Below are positions 46,900 to 58,728 of a stretch of DNA of 64,000 nt, one piece after another (positions within the stretch are counted from its first letter, which is position 1; each line of letters opens with the position of its first letter). The DNA comes from Diorhabda sublineata (Eukaryota > Arthropoda > Insecta > Coleoptera > Chrysomelidae). Location: positions 15,542,488 through 15,606,487 of the forward strand of contig NC_079480.1 of NCBI RefSeq assembly GCF_026230105.1. Direction: 5' to 3'. The notes beneath the pieces are model-generated. The model was not told where the DNA came from, did no database searches, and worked only from the letters and a program-made list of their open reading frames with translations. The translations under genes and the position numbers were made by a program.

Positions 46900-47275
46900 C
46901 TAAATTACATCACCTCTTCATTGTTGGAAAATATTTCAACTCTGGGAATAGAAAATCATCCGTTTTTGCTTGATTTCTACTCGACGTTGATAGTTTTTCC
47001 TTTTTAAGGATATTCAATGAAAATTATTATACGCGCATCCCCAAAAAACGGCGCCTGCAGATATAACGATCTTTATCTTCAGGTGTAAAATTATGGATCC
47101 ACATTTCTCTCTTTGTCTTTTAGCAATCTCAAACAGATCTAAATCTAGTTCATACTTTATATTAGTTGAATTAAGACATTTCAAATTCATTGTCAAATAC
47201 TAAACAAGATGGCGTCTTCAAACTTGAATCATATAATGTATAGATTGTGTACTAATACTAAACCGCCATCTTTAG
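46900..47275 (-). mobile_element. mariner relic
   Basis: The - strand near 47015-47050 reads a version of the FWGxxxxxIxFIEY block that precedes the catalytic core. 47205-47270 is the inverse of the 5' end fragment at 29684 (GGCGTCTTCAAACTTGA, GTATAGATTGTGTA, CGCCATCTTTAG). Middle and C-terminal parts are deleted. Confidence 0.78.
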
Positions 47276-48250
47276 ATTAGGTCGTGTACTGTTGGGGTAG
47301 AAGCGAAAATCAATAATATTAAACGAGACATTAAATAAATATTTTAGTAGTGATTCTACCACGTATGTAGTCCAGTTTTATTGGAAAAATAAAAGGCAAT
47401 GTAATAATCGAAACGCAATTTGTGCCAGATCGGTTTTTCATTGAGATATATATACGATTCGAGAATATGGACAAAGTTGTAATAAATCTGTGGACCGCAG
47501 CGACCACATAATGTTCTCTTCCTTCGATTTATAAACGTGTATTGTCGATTTTTACCGTATTCGATTCATTACAAGAGAAACTTTGTATATATATTATAGA
47601 AGATCTGCAGTAAAACGATGTTTGGTTAAGAATTTACTATATTGAATTTATACGAATATTAATATGAATAATTGATGAAAAGTGTCATAGAAAGCACGTA
47701 CTTTATCGATAATCACTTAAGGATTCTTACAAAAATGAAAAAATCTCTTATTAAAAATTTATAACGTCCTCTTTTTCATTTGACTGATTGTTTGCTTATT
47801 TATGAATGAATTTAATCTATTTTATTTAAAAATATCTCCTTAGACACAATAACACATTAAAATAATCATTTCTACGTGAAAATAAATATTTTTTTACAAA
47901 TATATAATTTTTAGGTTATGTTAGGTTCTTAGTCAGTTTGTTTTATTTTCCTCGGAACTTTTCAAATATTTCTTCATCCTTTCCTAATCCTTGTATGTTA
48001 TATCGTCTAATTCTATATCTAAACTCCAGCCAGGACCTTAATCTCCATCGTTAGGATGCTTTTGTCTGTCCATCAGACTCTGAAAAAACTTTATTGTCTT
48101 CTAACCGTCCACTAAAAATTGGTTATAAAATTGTTTGCTGCAAAATATTGAACTTGCAGCTTCTTGGACATTGTATTGCATCATGTCAAAGACTTCCTTC
48201 TATAATAGCCATTTAGATCAATAAATTTTTGTATTCTTTATGCTTGAGTC
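47276..48250. other. intergenic, nothing recognised
   Basis: No gene or repeat recognised. Confidence 0.45.
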
Positions 48251-48445
48251 TTAGAAATCTGCCACCGCACCACGAAGATAGCTTAAAGCTTCTTTTTTCA
48301 GCTCTTCTTCACTTGTGAATTGCCACCCAAATGTTTCAGGAAAAACATGGTAATCACTGAAGGCCAAGTTTGGGTTGTAACAAGGATATGAGATAGAAAC
48401 GCAGTTAATTAGTGAACACGCCTTTCCTCTTGTTTCAAATATCAT
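48251..48445 (-). mobile_element. mariner-like transposase C-terminal fragment
   Basis: 64 open codons: YNPNLAFSDYHVFPETFGWQ, then FTSEEELKKEALSYLRG. The order P.LA.SDYH.F, G.QF.SEEELK is that of the transposase end carrying the last catalytic Asp. The upstream part is not recognisable. Confidence 0.75.
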
Positions 48446-49189
48446 ATCGAAAGTTCCTCAACGTATGACAGTAGCTATCAGCATTAATTGTTGCACTAGT
48501 AAGCAGGAATTTGCTTAACAATAACTCTTTTCCATCCCTAACGACTTTGTCAATAGACATAATTTACTTGAACTTCTTCGGCGTCGGTAAGCATGTATGA
48601 TTCCTCTTATGGTATAGTTCTTTTGCAGATAGTTTCAGGTCTTGTCCTTAGTCCACCAATATCTCGTCATCGGTTACGTAGGAATGCATGTCGCGTTTCA
48701 CACGTTATCGTTCGACAGCATTTTCGAAACCCATCTTGATATATGCTAAACGGTTTCTCAAAATGTTGTAAATACCTCAGAGATTATACGCTGATATCCT
48801 GAACCATCACGCTTCGATCATTCAGCTTCTTTCTCTTCTGCAGCAATTGCGCAAGTGATGCACCTCATACAGCTGGGAATGAATGTCTTCGGAAGGAACG
48901 GTTTTTTTTATACAAAAAAGGAATCAAATCTAGCGTGAGGATCGAATGGAAGAAGTCCTTTACGACTACCAAAACAAGAAGGAATGTTATTGATAGCTCG
49001 CCAAGGCGGAAACTGGTGGAAAATCCTGGATAACATCATTCTTAGTGTCCCCAGCTCTTTGGGAACCTTATTTTATGATCAACTACCATAAATATATGTT
49101 AAGGATTAATCCTAGTTAGATATATTCCTTTTCTACTAAATTCAGTTAAGTTTTCTCAAGTTGACGAAAAAAATTTTTCACAATTAGCG
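48446..49189. other. unclassified, somewhat less AT-rich
   Basis: May be remains of an older element into which the mariner fragment or the piggyBac copy inserted. No clear protein. Confidence 0.4.
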
Positions 49190-51454
49190 CCCATTAGCTC
49201 CCATTGTACTCGAATAGGTACACCTAAATTATCTCGATTTCAGCGCCACACATTGTTTACTAGTGTTATTTTAATAGAACTGTGGCAGTGATTAACAATA
49301 ATTTTGAATCAATTGGATTTAGCTGTGAATATATTTACCGCGCTTCTACGTATTGCTGATGTAATTAGAGGTTAGTTGATATTATACACTACAACCGACA
49401 TTGTAAATAAGTGTGATTGAATAATGTTTTATAGGTTATGTATCAAAAATATGGTCATATGTAAAAAGTCCTACAATATTATGTTTTTTTGTTTTTCTAA
49501 TGTAAATCTCGGTGTACTCATTTGAGTACACTGGGGACACGACTATACTAGGCTATTTTTCCAGGAACATTCTACAATGGACATTAACGGAATTGCAACT
49601 AGCTTTTTGTGGTAAAAGATTCAAAACCTTAGCTTCTGCAGTTGATGCTGGTGAACAAGCAAATAATGCTAATTTGAAAATTGATGTCGTTATAATTCTG
49701 CCAGAAGTGGATTATCAAACTGACGAGGAAGAATTTGATGAAGACGATTTACTAGCTGCAGATCTGCCAGCAGATATTCCAGGTGAGGTAGAAATTGATC
49801 TCGATGGGTCTGATTTTGAAGACGAAGATGGCCTGCTACTGACGGAACTTCAAAATGTGCAACCAACTAATTCAACCGAAAATTTGGATAGTATGCCACT
49901 GTTATATAGATGGTATCTTCTAAAGGGGAATCCTAATTGGACGCAAGGACCTACAGTATTAGAGATAGACAGCACAGATGAAGCCGAAGTTCGGTTAGAA
50001 CAACTTCGACAAGATCTAACAGGGCTGAATGCTGTACAGATTTTCGAAAAACTATTTGATGACGAAATGCGGCATCTAAGAACAATCATAATTTTGTATC
50101 AACCAAAGAAGAGTTAAAAATTTTCGTTGGTGTTCTTCTCTTTTCTGGGTACCATTAATTGCCTCGTGAGCGCCTTTATTGGAATCTTGATGAGAATGTT
50201 GGAGTTCCTTTTATTTCAAATGCAATTAGTCGAAACAGATTTACAGAAATATAAAAAAATATTTACATTTAGCAGATAACAGAACACTGGATACTGAGAA
50301 CAAAATGTACAAAATTCGGCCACTTATGAACATTCTCAACTCAAAGTTTCAACAATGGGGAATTTTTCATAAATTCTTGTCTATAGACGAAGCAATGGTT
50401 AAATATTATGGTCATCACTCTGCGAAGCAATTTATAAGAGGTAAACCTGTTCGTCTCGGATACAAGGAGTGGATGTTGTGTAGCTCGGATGGATTTTGTT
50501 ATTTATTCGATACCTATTGTGGAGCTAAACCGTCATCTGTTCAAGCACCAACTAAAATTAAAACTTCGCTTCCACTAGGTTCACGAGTGGTCCTTGTTTT
50601 TGCGAAAATAATTGATGCCCAAAGTGATCATGTCCTATTTTTCAACAATTATTTTGCAAAGCCATGATCTTTTAAATGCATTTAGAAAGATTGGAATACG
50701 AACTACTGGAACTGTACATGATAATCGTATAAAGAAATATCCTCTTGTACCCGTCAAGTCAATAAAAAAAAGAGAAGACCGTGGTGTCTTTGATTTTCAA
50801 TACGATGAAAGAAACCAACTTCTATTTGTTAGATGGAATGATAATAGTGCAGTAACGATGGCTAAAAACTATGATTCAGTCGAACCTTTAGCACAAGTAA
50901 AGAGATGGTCTTCGAAAAGGAAGGAGAAAATGCCAGTGCCTCAACCGCAACTTTTTAAAAACTACAACTACCGCATGGGCGGGGTAGATCTGTTGGACCA
51001 AGGAGTCAATAATTACAGAATTGCCATCCACAGTAAAAAATGGTGGTGGGCTCTCTTTACTCACATGTTAAACGTAACTGTTGTAAATGCCTGGAGATTA
51101 TCTGAATTATCTACCCTAATGACAAAACGGATCTTTTGCAATATGTTAGAAGTATTACTCGTCACTACATACGATCCTATAATAAGGCTATACAAAGAAG
51201 ACCTTCTGGATAACTACCAAGAAGTATTTTGAATTTTCCGATTGGGCATTTCCCTAAAAAAATTGAGCACCAGCTCAGATGTCGTCAGTGTCATATGAGG
51301 GCATTGAACGAGAGTGTTTCAAAATATTTCATTCTTAGTCCTTGTTTTACAAAATAATTTTATTGCAAGTACAAGTTTGAGGAGGACATTTTTAGATAAA
51401 TAAAACCTAATTTAATATTTCTTTTCTGCTAAGGCACTAGTGGGCACTAATGGG
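49190..51454 (+). mobile_element. piggyBac-type DNA transposon, nearly full length, inactive
   Basis: Ends are inverted: CCCATTAGCTCCCA at 49190 versus TGGGCACTAATGGG ending at 51454. The right end is followed by TTAA (51455-51458), the piggyBac target sequence; the left flank is a decayed TTAG. Length 2265 bp, typical for the superfamily. The interior carries a broken transposase gene (next entry). Confidence 0.9.
49512..51360 (+). pseudogene. piggyBac transposase, frameshifted and catalytically mutated
   Basis: Fragments: 49512-50117 (acidic N-terminal part, DDEM.HLR), 50120-50300 (STKEELKIFVGVLLFSGYH with stops), 50305-50667 (SIDEAMVKYYGHHSAKQFIR; first catalytic Asp at 50386), 50612-51232 (MGGVDLLDQ; third Asp at 50987), and a C-terminal Cys-rich piece in another frame, 51235-51355 (LRCRQCHM, SPCF). 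The second catalytic Asp, normally in the FFDN.F motif, is Asn here: LFFNNYF at 50644. With at least three frame breaks, a missing conventional start and the Asp-to-Asn change, it cannot transpose. Confidence 0.92.
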
Positions 51455-51999
51455 TTAACAAATCTTATGTCTGTCTATTAAGAATGCTGTAAGTTTTTGC
51501 TGTGATTCAATCAAACATTTTCGAGTCGTTACTATTTTCACATTTATGGTCTAGTAAACAATATTCGAAACGTTTTTATTTTTATATTGAATATACAATT
51601 TTCAGGAACGAAAGCTATTTATAATTACTTTTAAGTAAATTGTTATTTATCGTATCAACAGTGCAACAAGCCATAGATAAATCACAAATAGAAAGCTATC
51701 TGAATAAATTCGTTTCGTTGAATAATCAGTGATGCATTCAAAGGATTACAAACGGAGCTACGTTTTGCTAAACGTATATAAAATGAAAGTTTGTAGGTGT
51801 AAGAGAACAGAAAACAACAAAATACCCGAGGCTATAATTAAACTTTTGCTATTATAGCTAATGCCTAGATATTTACTCGCTTTATTAATTAATCTTTATG
51901 TCTGTCTCATTCGTAAACAGAATGTAAAGTATCAGGAGTGGGTAAATCAATTATTATCCACAAAGAACCTTCAAACTTTTAGGAATTGCAAAAAACTTG
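51455..51999. other. flank of the piggyBac insertion
   Basis: Starts with TTAA. AT-rich; nothing else recognised up to the next mariner relic, whose 5' limit is uncertain. Confidence 0.45.
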
Positions 52000-52340
52000 T
52001 AACAACGACTGGAATTTCGCTTGTTATTGGATCGTTTGAATGCAAAAATCAAGGAAAAACGTCTAAGAACAAACCACTGTTTCACACAAGTCGTTAAATT
52101 GAAGGAATTACAGTTGGAATTGCTTTCTCATCCACCGTATAGTTCAGATTTATCCCTCAGTGATCAATGATCTCAAAAAAAAAGTGCTCGCCGATTAGAA
52201 ATTCAGTAAAAATGAAGAAGTAATTGCTAAAGCTGAAGTTTATTTTGAGGTAAAAGACAAATCTTTCTACAAGCACGAAATCAAAAAGCATTGAAATGAT
52301 TTCGCTCTTCGTCGTATTTCGTTCAAGTAAACATTGAATT
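52000..52340 (+). mobile_element. mariner relic
   Basis: + strand reads NAKIKEKRLRTNHCFTQ (52040-52085), ELLSHPPYSSDLSLSD (52117-52165), FSKNEEVIAKAEVYFEVKD (52200-52260) and FYKHEIKK. The PPYS.DL..SD block holds the last catalytic Asp. Same lineage as 4236-4990 but in the opposite orientation. Several stops. Confidence 0.85.
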
Positions 52341-53447
52341 GTTGAAAAATTAAATAGATTGGAGCAAAATAATGATGTTATACATCATAAATAATCTCCA
52401 AGAAGTCACACGATCACTCAATAAAATCCCGTTAAATTATTTAAAAGATTAGAAATATTCTAGCGAAGCATTTTGTAACTTTTGTCTATTTCTATGATTA
52501 AAATTTCCTCTCAAAGTACATCGTTTTTATGATTCAACACCTATAAATGGAACTTTAAGTATGAACCTCGTATAATACATATAATAGCGTAATTTATCTT
52601 TTATTTATTGAAAATCTAGTTGGTTTCTAACCTGTTCACTTATTCGGGCATTAGAAATGAAAAAGTTCAACAACGAATATTGTGAAAAGTTTGTCAAGTA
52701 GCATAAAAAATATTCTCGAACCATTAGAACTCCTAACTCACGTCCAGCCGTCATCTCCTATTGCCAACGACACTTTACGAACTTAAATTCTGCTATTTTC
52801 CATCACAAAAAGCTTTTCCTCCCTTCTATCACCCCTACTTTTTTTTCGCACATCGGTAGCTACGTGGTGACACATTTTATTAACCCTTATCAACAACTTT
52901 CGAGATGCTTATTTGTGTAAACATTAGTAAAGTCGAATTTAATTTTTTCGCTACATTTGATGTAATTTTCAACTTGAATTAGTTGATACAAAATATAATA
53001 TGCAAGTAATAGAATCGATCCATTTTTTTAAATTAAATGACAGAATTTGCTCTAAAGAAACTACCTCTGCATTACCTTTACCTATTACCGTTAGATCGTT
53101 AAAATTTTAAATAAATATCATGTTTGAAACATCTTCCAGTAAATGGAATACTAGAAATGGGAGAAGGAAATAAAAGTGTGGAGTTTACTTTTCAGGCCAC
53201 GTCGTGATTCTATAGTTAAGAAACGTGTGTCGTTTCGGATTTTCGCATTGTGACAGGTGAGCGCCGTTCCCAAAGGAAAACATGATTGGTGTATGTATGT
53301 AGAGGTTTTTACACGGTGGAATGCTTCTGTCCTTCGGTCATAAATGTCCTCGACAAAATTTTCGTTGTGGAATTTATAGCAGATAATTTGTAAACTCGCA
53401 AAATATAACATTTAGTTATAAAAACTATAGCTCAGAGTATTGATCTA
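52341..53447. other. intergenic, nothing recognised
   Basis: An 86-codon - strand frame at 53151-53411 lies in a slightly less AT-rich patch but matches no family I know and has no splice context. Confidence 0.4.
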
Positions 53448-53837
53448 CGAAGGCTGCTAATTAAGTTTTGACATTTGCCATAAGACAATATTTGACATTT
53501 TTAATGGTGAACGTACTCAGAACGTGTCGTCATACGAGTGTTATTTGAATTATTTACAGATACTTGACACATTCGTCTTGATCTAAAAAGAAATTAAATC
53601 GTGTTCGCAGATCCATTAGACCAACTTAGAACGCTCAATTCTTAATGCTACACCAGCATTTGTTTGCCAGAAGTTATTGGAATAATCAGCTAAACCAAAC
53701 GCGGAAGACAAATCAATTACAACAACGACAATGCGAGCTATCACACATCAATTCAAACAACAACGTTTTCGAACTGAAAAAACATCGAATTGATGGATCA
53801 TCAATTAACTATGTAAAAACTTAATTAGTAGCCCTCG
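53448..53837 (+). mobile_element. internally deleted mariner with terminal repeats and TA target duplication
   Basis: GGCTGCTAATTAAGTTTT near the left end is inverted at the right end (AAAACTTAATTAGTAGCC); TA stands just outside both ends (53446-53447 and 53838-53839). The interior has a shifted remnant of transposase: NNDNASCHT-like and ELKKHRIDGSS (53720-53800), recalling the N.ELM.HPPYSPD block. Length 390 bp, so this is a MITE made by internal deletion of a mori-type mariner. Confidence 0.88.
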
Positions 53838-56000
53838 TATATTGATCTTTATACTGTAACGAGGTTAAATAGGGTGTTCTTCTTTTTCTTGGAAATCGAT
53901 CTTTGCTTATATAAGTACGCAGTATACAAATAGATCTATACTTGGCTATAAAAGCAACATACAATAAAAAAGAAGTTGACAGAATGAAAAACCAAATATG
54001 AAGTTATAAACTTCATTTCTGAACTATATAGTTGAATAATTTCTCAGTTTCCACCACATCATAAAGTTAAAAAGCAAAATTCGTTTCTGAAAATAATAAA
54101 GGAGATTTATTTGATGTCAAACGTCACTTTATTGTGAATTTTAGTTCAAGTATTTTTGCATAAAAAAACTAAAAGGTTTCAGTAGTAAAAGAACTATACG
54201 AGAATGGTTAGTTTTTTTTTTGGAAATCATCGCTTTCCATTTATTTTTGTCAAAGTCCATGCACGAACTTTTATAATATGTAGGAAAATAATATGATTCG
54301 ATTTAGGTGTGAGATAACGGCGTTTTCGTATATATCAGATGTCCCGTGAGATGCGAACAGGGTCGGCTTAAGTAATTTGAACCCTTAAAAAACATTGATA
54401 CAACTATTTTCTGTTCTATCTATATTTGGAATAACGAAAATGAACAAACAAGAAGAAATGGTCGCTATAATTAAATATAGTTAAATATAAAGCTTTTAAA
54501 ACATTACTAACATCTAGTATATGTACTTTATTTTATGTATTATAAATAACTTTGCACGTAAATAGTAATTTGAAAATTTTTTCAATATTTTTCAAGTTGA
54601 ATCAATATAATTTTTATCAAAAGCTATTATAAAACATAACCTTTATCAATTCATCTGTACCAACAAACAATTAAATATTTTTTTTTCTTAGTTATAAAAA
54701 AAATAATTTACAAGAATCAAGAATTTATGATAAATTTGAGGATCGAAGAAGCATTTTTAAAAAAATGAGCTAAAAAATTAATTGGTGAAAAACTCATTTC
54801 GTTGAATCTATCGTAACGTAAAATTCTTCGTATTCTTATTTATATTTTTTTTTCGATCGAATACATAAAGATAATCTTCTAAATATATTTTTAATCATGA
54901 AATGTATGCAAATATTTATTAGTTGATAAAATTTTTCTAAATTCAATTTTGTTGTTGAACATTAAGATCGGCCAAGTCGGACCATAACACGAAAGTGAAC
55001 TTCGAGGCAAGCAAGTTTTGTTATAGTTTCTTCATGTTTATACTTTTGATCGAAGGTACCGCACAATTTTATTTTAAGAAAGAGAAAACGTCATTTAATT
55101 CACAAATTTGGGTTTTAGATGTTAATAACCCTCAACTAATTTCAATTGAATTGAGGTTTTTATAGTCTATTCTGTAATTTCCTTACAGATGTCAATGTTC
55201 TTAAATCCGTTGTTAGTTTCTGTTTATCGTTTCAAACTTTTGACGTTATGTCAAGAATCCTCTTCTTTTTTTACTCTATGTTAGTTGTTTAGGAGATTTG
55301 TTACCCCTAACCCTCTATATTAATAATATTTATGGAACGTTGCAACATTTCTATGATTTTCCAATACTTTTTCAACAAATATAAAACTCGTTGCAAATAA
55401 AACGTTCGTTTATTTGATTCAGATACCGTTTTCGAGAAGATCGAAAACAGTATGGTTAATAGTTTCACAAAAAGCCGTCATAAATCTCAAAATTCGATTC
55501 TAAGAGCCGTATAAATCGCACCTGCGATTTGAAATCGAAAATCGTGGTATAAGAAGCTTTGACACGCTGCATGTTCGTCGACTTTGAATGTGGAAAAGTA
55601 TGCAGGATAATGCATATGCCTATAAAAGTCACACGAATAAAGTTCAAAAGTTGAAAATATGGAACTGAATATATTTGACATTACTATAAAAGGATAATCC
55701 TTAAATATTTTTTTGTAAATCTATTTTTTACTGTTTTTTTTTGTTATTAAATCGATATGTACTTAGAGGTATGTTTATATTAGTTCCCTTAATTTTATAT
55801 TTTCTAATATCGAACAGGGTGAAAATTCTAAAAGAAATCAAAGTTTACTACAAAAAAATGTAGTATTTATGTCAATATATCGTATATTTTGTCTTTAAAT
55901 TAAAGGTTCTAGGTGAAATTTCCCCCGTTATCGTGTAAACTGCTATATAGTGAGGAAGTAGGGTATTTAACATTAGACTGTGAGGTTAAACAAATGTTAG
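53838..56000. other. intergenic, AT-rich
   Basis: No gene recognised. 55460-55680 is a patch with open frames on the - strand and a perfect 8-bp inverted repeat at 55513-55530 (AAATCGCA, CC, TGCGATTT) spanning a CACCTG E-box-like core. Confidence 0.45.
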
Positions 56001-57135
56001 AGATGGAAAGTTTTCTTAAATATTCTCATTGAATATTTCTATTTAAACCCATACATTTTCAATGTGACCTAATTAAAGTGGATTTATTTATTTCATAAAT
56101 CAATCAGCATAATTCAGGCGGAAATTCGAAACTTTTAAAAGCCGCAAAAAGTTGCCGGAACGAGAAAGAAAGAAGAGATAAAAATTAATTGAATCATTTA
56201 TATCGGTAGGTGTAAAATTAAAATAAAAAATGGGGCGAAAACGTTCGAGGGAAAGGCTGAGAATGATTGATACTGCTTTTGTTTTAATAACAAGTGGAGG
56301 TCAGGAATATGCCAACAGATTTACCAAGAGGGTGTACGAAAAATTATTAATTTCCTATTTATTGCTCCAATTGTGATATTCATTTTCTAGATGATTATAT
56401 CGGAAAGAAAAGCTTGTTGTATCCATAACAACGATCCTAATATATCAATCGGACAATAAATTTAAATAAATTCTTTTTTTTTACGTAAAAAGCAAGGACA
56501 AAAGGGCCCTATTACACCCAATTAAGTTGTAAAGGTATTGGTTACGTCAAATTCTCACATTGTACATTTATAAACTGATACAAATAATATTTTATTATTT
56601 ACTACAACAAACCACAGTCAATAAAACTTTTTGATAACTTAATTAAACTTTGTTCATTCCTCGTATAAATGTAGACGATTGATATTTATGAAAGCTCCCA
56701 CATTCTGAAGGTGTTCTGACTTATAACTTTTACAGATATAATTGCTTGTAGAATGCGCTACGAGGGGCAGCATCTACCACCTCAAGTTTAGGTACTTAAT
56801 CAGTAATGACAAGAAAGGTAACGCTGTATAAACGATCAAAATATTGATTAATACTTGTAATAAATTTGTAATATTACTATAGATAGTGAAAACAATCCTT
56901 GTATTTCATATATTCTTTGTATTTTTATAAATTTGTAGCAATAATAATGATTTTTTTTATACTCAAATAATGTGAAATTTCATTTTTTTTCTTCCTCATA
57001 TTTGTTTATAAATTGATTTCAACTTATTACTTCTTATAACTTTTTATATGTTTTTCGTAATGATTTGTCAAGATTTTTTATAAAAAAATACCTGAAAATT
57101 GTTTTATTAATAGATGAAGTTGTTCCCCACAATTT

Positions 57136-57198
<63 letters not shown>

Positions 57199-58555
57199 TT
57201 TCTTTATTTATTTTCTCTTTCTTTCACCTACTAATAATATTATATAATAACTTATTATTGAGCAAATAAAATGAATTTACTGATAAAAAAAATCGACAAA
57301 GCGAAACCTTCATTGTTGTTTGATAAATGAAGAAACCTTTACCTTATGTGGTCCCATGGCGTCGAGAGCTTTGGAAAACGAAACAACTTCTATAACTCGG
57401 ATTTGGTTGGGAAACGGTTAGGGAGTTTTTAATAAGAAAGGATTTTCGGGATTTTAAAGTTTGTAGACGTGTGCGAAATCTTCGGGGAGTGATAATCGAT
57501 TCAATAGTATGATTTAGATTTAGGATTTTGTTTTTATTTTTGTAGTTACCGTTTATCGGAAATTCATTAGACGGTCATAAATCACTTTGGGGAATAAAAG
57601 ATGAATGATTCATAACGTAATTTGACAGGTTGAAAGTACAAAATGTTTGGTATTTATTGTTTCCCATTATCTTTTCAATATTACGTGCTAAATTTTAATA
57701 TTACGTCGAAAAATAAATCAACACATTCTTCATAATGGATATTGTTATGTTTTGTAACTAATAATTACTAATCTCTTGTAGAAAAAAATATATAATTCCA
57801 ACTATTACTTTTATTTGTTTTCTTATTAATATATGTCAACTCTATAAAATAAAAAAGAAGATTTTGATGTTTCCCTTCAGTTCCGTTATTGACAGACAGA
57901 CCATAGAAAAAGTTCATTTATTTGAATGCAATTATTTGTTTAAACTAAAGCCCATTTCACATTTCTTGTAATCACCTGTGATATAGTGTGATAGATAACA
58001 CCAGACAGTGACGTTCTATTAATTGTTAGAGATGGGAATAAAAATAATTGGAAGCAGTTTGAGAAGTTTTTAGATATAAATGCTTGTAGAACACGCTACG
58101 ATGGAGATGAAGTACATAATTATTCTCAACAAGAAAGGTAACGCTGTATTAATAAATACCATTTATTTAAAAATATAATTATTTCTCTTATTTTCGAATA
58201 GTGTAAAATTTTGTTTTTTTTTAATATTCTTTAAAAATTGATATTGTCAAAACTTTTATATATATATATATATATAATGTCCTCGCTTTATCTAGTAATA
58301 GTAAACCCAAATAGAAACTTTATATTTTTTTGATAATTACTAAACTCTTGTACAAAAAAAATATAATTCCACGTATTATTTTTATTTGTTTTTGTTCCCA
58401 TTCATATATGTCAACTACAATAAAAAAGAAGATTTTGACGTTTACTTTCAGTTCCGTTATTGACATATAGACCATAAAATAGTTACTATAACATTAGACT
58501 GTGACGTTTTATTTAATGTTACAGTTGGGAATAAACGTAATTGGAAATTTTATTA
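56001..58555. repeat. old segmental tandem duplication beside the Vps39 3' end
   Basis: GCTTGTAGAA, CGCTACGA and CAAGAAAGGTAACGCTGTAT occur at 56744-56829 and 58083-58149. TTCAGTTCCGTTATTGACA occurs at 57880 and 58449, each preceded by TATGTCAACT and AAAAAAGAAGATTTTGA. GTTAGAGATGG occurs near 55999 and 58026. Each unit includes an AT dinucleotide run. Units are strongly diverged and of unequal length. Confidence 0.8.
57141..57196. repeat. AT dinucleotide microsatellite
   Basis: 56 bases of pure AT repeat. The 60-codon open frame running through it (repeated Tyr-Ile) is an artefact. A shorter run lies at 58257-58276. Confidence 0.98.
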
Positions 58556-58667
58556 CGGGATTATCATTATAAATAAAGGAAAAAATAAAAAACAATTACG
58601 TTTATATCATTATATTACTTTAAATAATTATTTAAAATATAATTCATGTATTTAATGAATTTTAGAA

Positions 58668-58728
58668 TTATTTTTTTTCTTGACAAGAAAAATGAACCAC
58701 TTCTCCGTTCGGATACCTCACCAAAGCA
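58668..58728 (-). CDS. Vps39: Vps39 exon 11, C-terminal exon
   Basis: Acceptor TTATTTTCAG. It encodes SALVRYPNGEVVHFSCQEKK and TAA, with the last Cys/His ligands of the C-terminal motif. The first codon is split with exon 10. Confidence 0.9.

Noticed and set aside
49850..50089. 79-codon - strand open frame
   Set aside because: Shadow of the piggyBac transposase N-terminal region.
53151..53411. 86-codon - strand open frame in a less AT-rich patch
   Set aside because: No recognised family, no splice sites or neighbours; kept only as a note on that interval.
57065..57247. 60-codon frame with repeated Tyr-Ile
   Set aside because: It translates an AT dinucleotide microsatellite.
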